Assembly (NCBI GenBank): GCA_950295325.1
Contig: OX485805.1
Coordinates: forward strand, 56,568,758 to 56,632,757
Length of the DNA: 64,000 nucleotides
Direction: 5' to 3'
Source of the DNA: Polytrichum commune
Taxonomy: Eukaryota > Streptophyta > Polytrichopsida > Polytrichales > Polytrichaceae
Part shown: piece after piece, positions 58,945 through 64,000 of the stretch
Layout of the letters: every line of letters begins with the position of its first letter
How positions within the stretch are numbered: position 1 is the first letter of the stretch
Program-made: the position numbers and the translations under genes
Notes under the pieces: model-generated
The model's database searches: none
Told to the model about the DNA's origin: nothing
The model's input: only the letters and a program-made list of their open reading frames with translations

Positions 58945-60870
58945 CTAAGCCTTAGTCAACCTCGTGGTTGGATGAGGAATGGATTTGTTCACCCTATTTG
59001 GACTATGAGAATCATACTTCAACCATGGAGACAAGTTTAGTGTTCTTTTGGTTGACCCAAACAATTCGGACCCCTCCAATGCACATGTCTTTGTATTCAT
59101 ATGCCTAACATTAGGGTATGACCTCATTGCATCGGCAAGTATCTTGAGATCATTGATATGCATTGCAACTTTAAGCTTCAATGACACTTGGTCATGCCCT
59201 TTTCGCAAAGAGCTCCCTTGTAGCCATGAACGGTGATTAAATATTTGCATGAAGGCATGGATCATGTGATCCGCCATTGCCTTGTATAGGCATGTCATTT
59301 TGTTCCCTACTTCTTGTAGCCACTTGTTATGCACTGTATTTGCAAGGTTGCAAGTAGGCATTCAACACGGTGCTCCAAAGTGAGGTCCTACATCACATGT
59401 CAAAAAACAAATATGTAAGAACCCAATAAAACAAGATTGTCAAACAAACATTGAGAGAATATGAAAATATTTGGAAATTGAAAACTTGAATGAGCACGTG
59501 TCCTCCCCATTGTCTATAACAATAATGCCATAACCCCAACCATTTAGACAAGTTGAACATGGCCTCCTTTGTGGTTGCACCTTATGACAATCACCAAGCA
59601 CAAATCACATGGTATTTGATGTCCTTGTCCTCCATACTCTTGGCATCCTTGAATTCCTTACAAAGTTCCTTGTGCTTATGTTGCAAAGAAGGTCTATTGT
59701 GTTTTTGTGTTATTTTATGAAGATTTGTAGATGAATGCAAAAGGCATTTACATTCAAAGCCCTCCATAGGAACACATGGATCACCATCACCATAAGTCTT
59801 CCTCACGACAATCCAACTTTCTTGTGCGTTGTCCACCATGAACCCCTTGACGTTAATGTTGGGGACATCATTATCTAGCATGACAACATTTAGGTTTTCC
59901 CAAAAACGGTTTGAGTTTTGAACTTTTGGCATCCTCCGATTGTATGTTACAATCTATGGTTAGAACCTTGCAATGTTTGTTGTCATAGACATGACATACC
60001 ATTGTAATCCAATTGTGAAGTTGTTTGACATGGTCAACATGATCCACGAATTCTCCATATTGCGTCTCCTCTGCATGTGCTTCACGAGATCGACTTCATT
60101 TCTAGCAAGATCCACGGACATTTTCAGCATGAAGACGTTATCTTTGAATTGCCCTAGAAACCAACTAACATGCACATACTTGAACCTAGAGTGGTCTTTC
60201 ATGGCCATTATACTATCATTGGAATCCAACCCATTACAAATGAAACACTCAGAACCCGCCATAGTAGAGAATTATCCATGACAAACTTCAAGGAAACACC
60301 TTAACAATGGTTATTTTCTCCGAGGAGTGGAAATTTGATATAATCAACTAGGAACCATTTACTAGTAGCCATGATAATTGCAGAATTATGTAGGGGATTT
60401 GGCCATCTCCTTAGCCACAAATTGAAAAACCATGTCATGTGATTCACGACAAAATCCAATGGACACAAGGTGGTTGCGGACACCCAAATGGATACATGCA
60501 TGGAACATGTTAGGTGATTGAGATTGAACATATGTATTTTTGGCATGGCATGTGGGAAGGGCACGGCAAAACTTGCATTGACACCTAGATTTTTTTAGTG
60601 GGTCTCCAATAACCACAAATGAAGAGGGTGCAATAGTGATCCATTCAATGTAGTTGCAATCCTCATCATTTGTGAACGATAACCACAAGAGTTGTTAGCA
60701 CATTGTTGATGACCAACACATGAAGACCTTTGGAATGTCAAACCATACTCATTTTGGATGTTGGTTGTTCTTGTTCGGCACAAAGCATGTCCATCATAAA
60801 TCTTGTCCATCCCATCCATTGTCTTCCCATAAGCATTTGGGACTCCAACCTCCACATGTAAAGAATTCAA
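58945..60870 (-). pseudogene. Multiply broken transposase of a plant DNA transposon
   Basis: Minus-strand ORFs follow each other with frameshifts: 60870-60595 (SSCVGHQQCANNSCGYRS), 60688-60386 (CKFCRALPTCHAK, ACIHLGVRNH and CRESHDM), 60564-60301 (NSAIIMATSKWFLVDYI), 60262-59960 (NDSIMAMKDHSRFKYVH, FMLKMSVDL), 59932-59591 (VKGFMVDNAQESWIVVRK, ECKCLLHSSTNLHKITQKH, QHKHKELCKEF) and 59361-58945 (TCNLANTVHNKW, TCALEGSELFGSTKR). Together these have the order of a Cys/His-rich N-terminal part, a DDE-type core and a 'CNLA..HNKW' C-terminal block. I recall this arrangement from transposases frequent in bryophyte and lycophyte genomes, probably MULE-related; the family name is uncertain. At least four frame breaks make it inactive. 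ORF 61067-60867 may be a fragment of the same gene. Confidence 0.6.
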
Positions 60871-61084
60871 AGATATAAGAAAAAATTAGAACCTATAGAG
60901 ACCGTACCGAATGTTTTTTTGCTAGACCCATACTTGGAGAAATGGCGTGTCTTGCTTTGGGGTAACGCATACATGCTCTTCATATGTGTCAATTTCCCTT
61001 GCACCAAAGGATCTAAACTATGTAATTTCAAATTTGGGAGTATGTCTATCAACTGTTTGTTGTACATGTGAGTTGTTGTTGGAC

Positions 61085-61610
61085 ATAATTATGTGTTGTG
61101 TTTGATTACTGGCAATTTGCTTCTTCACTTCTATTTGCTAGTGGAGCCATTATGTATTGTGTACTTAATACATTTAGATACATTTATATGGAATTACTTG
61201 CGAAGAAAGCCATTAATCCTATGAGGTTGCAACTTGTTGTAGGGTTTGGATTGATAGATCTCATAAATTGTACATGTATATAGTGGCCCAATCAAAAATT
61301 TGAAAGTATAACGTACGTGTCGCATGCATGTCCTTGGTTTGCAGATTGTTTGGTGGGTTTTTCATGTCTAAGGAGGAGAAAAATTCTAAGGCTATAGATA
61401 ATGTCCCAGAAGTAGAGGAAGTCCCAATTGACATCCAAGTTGTTTCATCACAAACTAGTAAGAGGAAGCAAAGAAACAATAATGCATTGACACCACTACA
61501 ACCTCGTGTCAATATTCCCACAAATGCCATAGTTCCTCCTACCATTCAAATGGATATGAAAACCTCCATTATCTCCCCCTTATCTTCCAACAAGTTTCTC
61601 GTGTGATTAT
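61085..61610 (+). other. Short plus-strand ORFs of unknown nature
   Basis: 61098-61283 (61 codons) and 61328-61606 (92 codons). The second is hydrophilic with a KRKQRNNN basic run. No domain recognised; not certain to be coding. Confidence 0.2.
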
Positions 61611-61639
61611 GCAAAATCAAAATTCACATGTGAAATTTA

Positions 61640-64000
61640 TGTTGGAAAACACTTATGTTTTTAACATCATTAATACCCTATCTCATCCAATGTTGTTGTA
61701 AACACACGGATTTGTCAAAGCGGTGTTAGGTAGAGTGGGTTTTACTATGGGAAAACACATGATTTCTAGCTGCAACTAGTGTAAGCCCAAGATATGGGGG
61801 AAAATTGTAGTGTAAATAGTTGGTTATGTCATTAAAACACCAAATTTATGTGTCCATTACAAAAAAACAACTTGTGTAGGGGCTTAAATCATTAAAAATA
61901 TTGTCAGCACTCAATTGAGTGTCACATGTGCATAATTATTCCAAATGATGTATACTATAAGTTTTTAGAAAGCCAACAAAAAAATACACAAATTGTAAAA
62001 GATTCAAAGGAAGAAATTTTATTATTCAATAAATAAAGCGTGTTGAAGTTGAGACTTTAAAATTCAATGGCAGCTATATATCCCTCCGCTTCAGAAGCAA
62101 TGATTTTTTAATTAAAACTCCGAATGAAGTGCACCATGAAGTTTTGGAAACCCAATGCCAACATCTATGCTCCCTAAAACACTTATATAATAATTGCATT
62201 ATGTTTGATTTCCAAAGCTCCTTAAAAATGAAATTCCTAAATCCAATGGCAATTCTACACCCCCAAACTTCCATATCCATAACTTCTACATCTTGTGTAC
62301 AAACTAAGAGTTATATGGCTTATAGAAAAACTATAAACATGATACAAATAATCCTAAAATATGAGACCAAACCAACAACTTGCCACATTTCCACAAATAT
62401 TCAAAGTAACTGCTTTTGGATTCTGATAGCAATAAAGTTGCCTTCTTTAAGAGGCATAACTTCCTCATAACAACTCCAAATAAAGTGCTCTATACATCAT
62501 TGGATTTTTTTTTTAAAAAAACGCTCACAAAGTTTCATTAAAATTTATAACTATTTAGAATAAGTAGTTCCTCCTCAAAGATACAGAAAAAAAACTATAT
62601 ACTCCGAAGAACATGGAAGAAAGAATGCCCTTGGGAGAGGAAGACATCCCCCCCCCCCTTTTTATCCACAAGGAGGAACATATAGGCCCATGCTTTGCCT
62701 AATGACCACCCTTAAATAAGTAGGTAATCCACATCATCCTCCTTATCTCTATCACTCACACTTTAAACAACTGGGCGATTTTAATCATGACCTTCTCTTA
62801 ACTTTCTCTATTATTTTCATTTCTATGAAAATAAATCAAAAGAACAATACCCTATGTTTTTTATATCATGTAAGAATTTATCTCACGACAACAGTGAGCA
62901 CACTACCATCAAATGCCTTTTTTTTTTTTTTTTTTCAAATTCATTTGTTTTTCATTTGAAATGTTTACAATCATTGTTTAATTGCAACTAAAAAAGATTG
63001 CTTCTTTTTTTTTGCAACAATTTCATAGTGTCCATTCCATACATGTGTCCATTGATTTATGCCCACAACAAGCTTTTAATTTACTAAATGCGGACTTGTT
63101 TGTAGGGTTCTCTATCTTGCGTGTTTATTCTCCTTTGTCAATTGTGCATCAATGGAATTAGCATAGTACCTCTGAAATTGAAGCATTTTTTTGAGTTTGC
63201 ATTTCCCTTCTTCCATGATGATGCTTTCATTCTTATGTACATATTGGAATTTAAAGATGTGCGCCAAGATAATCGTACATATTCAGCAACGTACGACTTC
63301 ACTCTATTGAGAGATTGGTGGGTTGTGAATGTCATGAAGTTGTGCTCTAGTATCAGTGCTTCCGCAATGGTGAGTGTGGCTTCCTATTTTCAATGCATTT
63401 TTATTGCAACACGTGTTTTTTATATATCCGTATGATTTTTGTATGACATACAAAAAGATTTTGAAACTTGTTTTTTCATGAAAAGAATGCGCACGAGAAA
63501 GTATCCTTCAACAAAAATATGAGTTCAAGAAACATGGTGTGTTTGTTGGCAAGGATGATGATGTCTATTTTATTTACACTAATGAGAAAGACACGGGTAG
63601 ATCACTCCATTGTCAAGTTGAACACAACGTGCGACCAAAAAAATCTTCTTTTGGTAAGTTGCACCACCAAAATGGGTCAAAATTTTATCAATTTTTTTTC
63701 ATGAGTAGATATACACAATACCTATGACATAGTTAAAAGTGGTAACTAAATTTGATGATTTGTTTTTTTCATAAAACATACCGTTTCTAACTAGAATGAC
63801 ACAGAATTGAGCTAAAACAATTACTACAAATAATAAAGATGACTAAAAATTTCAAAAAAGTATACAAAAGATACTATCAATGGTTATGTATATGTAGAAA
63901 AAATATCATAAATTTTAAAATTATATATGGCATGTAATATAGGGGTAGCAAACTTTGTCCGCACGTGGTGTCAACTTGACAATGAAGTGACCTCCCCGTG
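61640..64000. other. AT-rich end of window
   Basis: Contains a C run (62650-62659), long T runs (62918-62935, 63005-63014) and short ORFs at 63121-63435 and 63468-63727. The two frames at 63468 and 63539 overlap; the latter reads VGKDDDVYFIYTNEKDTG. None is recognised. Confidence 0.4.

Overview
The window looks like nuclear DNA of a land plant. It has one gene with many short GT-AG introns that encodes a plant-type GH31 glucosidase, one long intronless gene with a plant AP2/ERF-like domain, and a large excess of decayed DNA transposons, MITEs and simple repeats. A non-seed plant (bryophyte or lycophyte) is my guess, from the compact introns and from a transposase type that I associate with such genomes. 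That guess is an inference and is weak.

Layout. 1-1.8 kb: remains of a possible CACTA-type transposon ORF. 3.9-8.2 kb (+): probable promoter, 5' UTR intron and an intronless ORF whose product joins 11 TPR repeats, a hydrophobic segment and a divergent AP2 domain. 8.2-10.3 kb: 3' flank with a perfect hairpin and one copy of a dispersed repeat. 10.35-17.2 kb (-): heteroglycan-glucosidase-like GH31 gene. I modelled 20 coding exons that join in frame to 1002 codons plus stop, with one further 5' UTR intron. The two genes are convergent. 17.2-17.9 kb is a GC-rich promoter/leader zone with simple repeats. 18-64 kb holds no gene I would call intact.

The 18-64 kb part is built of mobile DNA. It contains Tourist/PIF-Harbinger-like MITEs with TTA target duplications, twice as side-by-side pairs sharing one TTA. 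It also has a tRNA-derived SINE with an AAAAAG tail, an inverted repeat with arms of about 0.5-0.6 kb, other foldback MITEs, and a dispersed 'TGTCCGGGGAGAT' repeat that is locally amplified in tandem. Protein relics are a Ulp1-like protease ORF, a hAT transposase C-terminus and a multiply broken transposase near the right end. An array of about ten short hairpins lies at 58.2-58.6 kb. Its stem sequence changes along the array while pairing is mostly kept.

The items most worth following are the TPR-hydrophobic-AP2 fusion gene, the hairpin array, and the MITE pairs that share a single TTA. No reverse transcriptase, rRNA, intact tRNA gene or CRISPR array was recognised. All family names come from reading motifs by eye; no database search was run.
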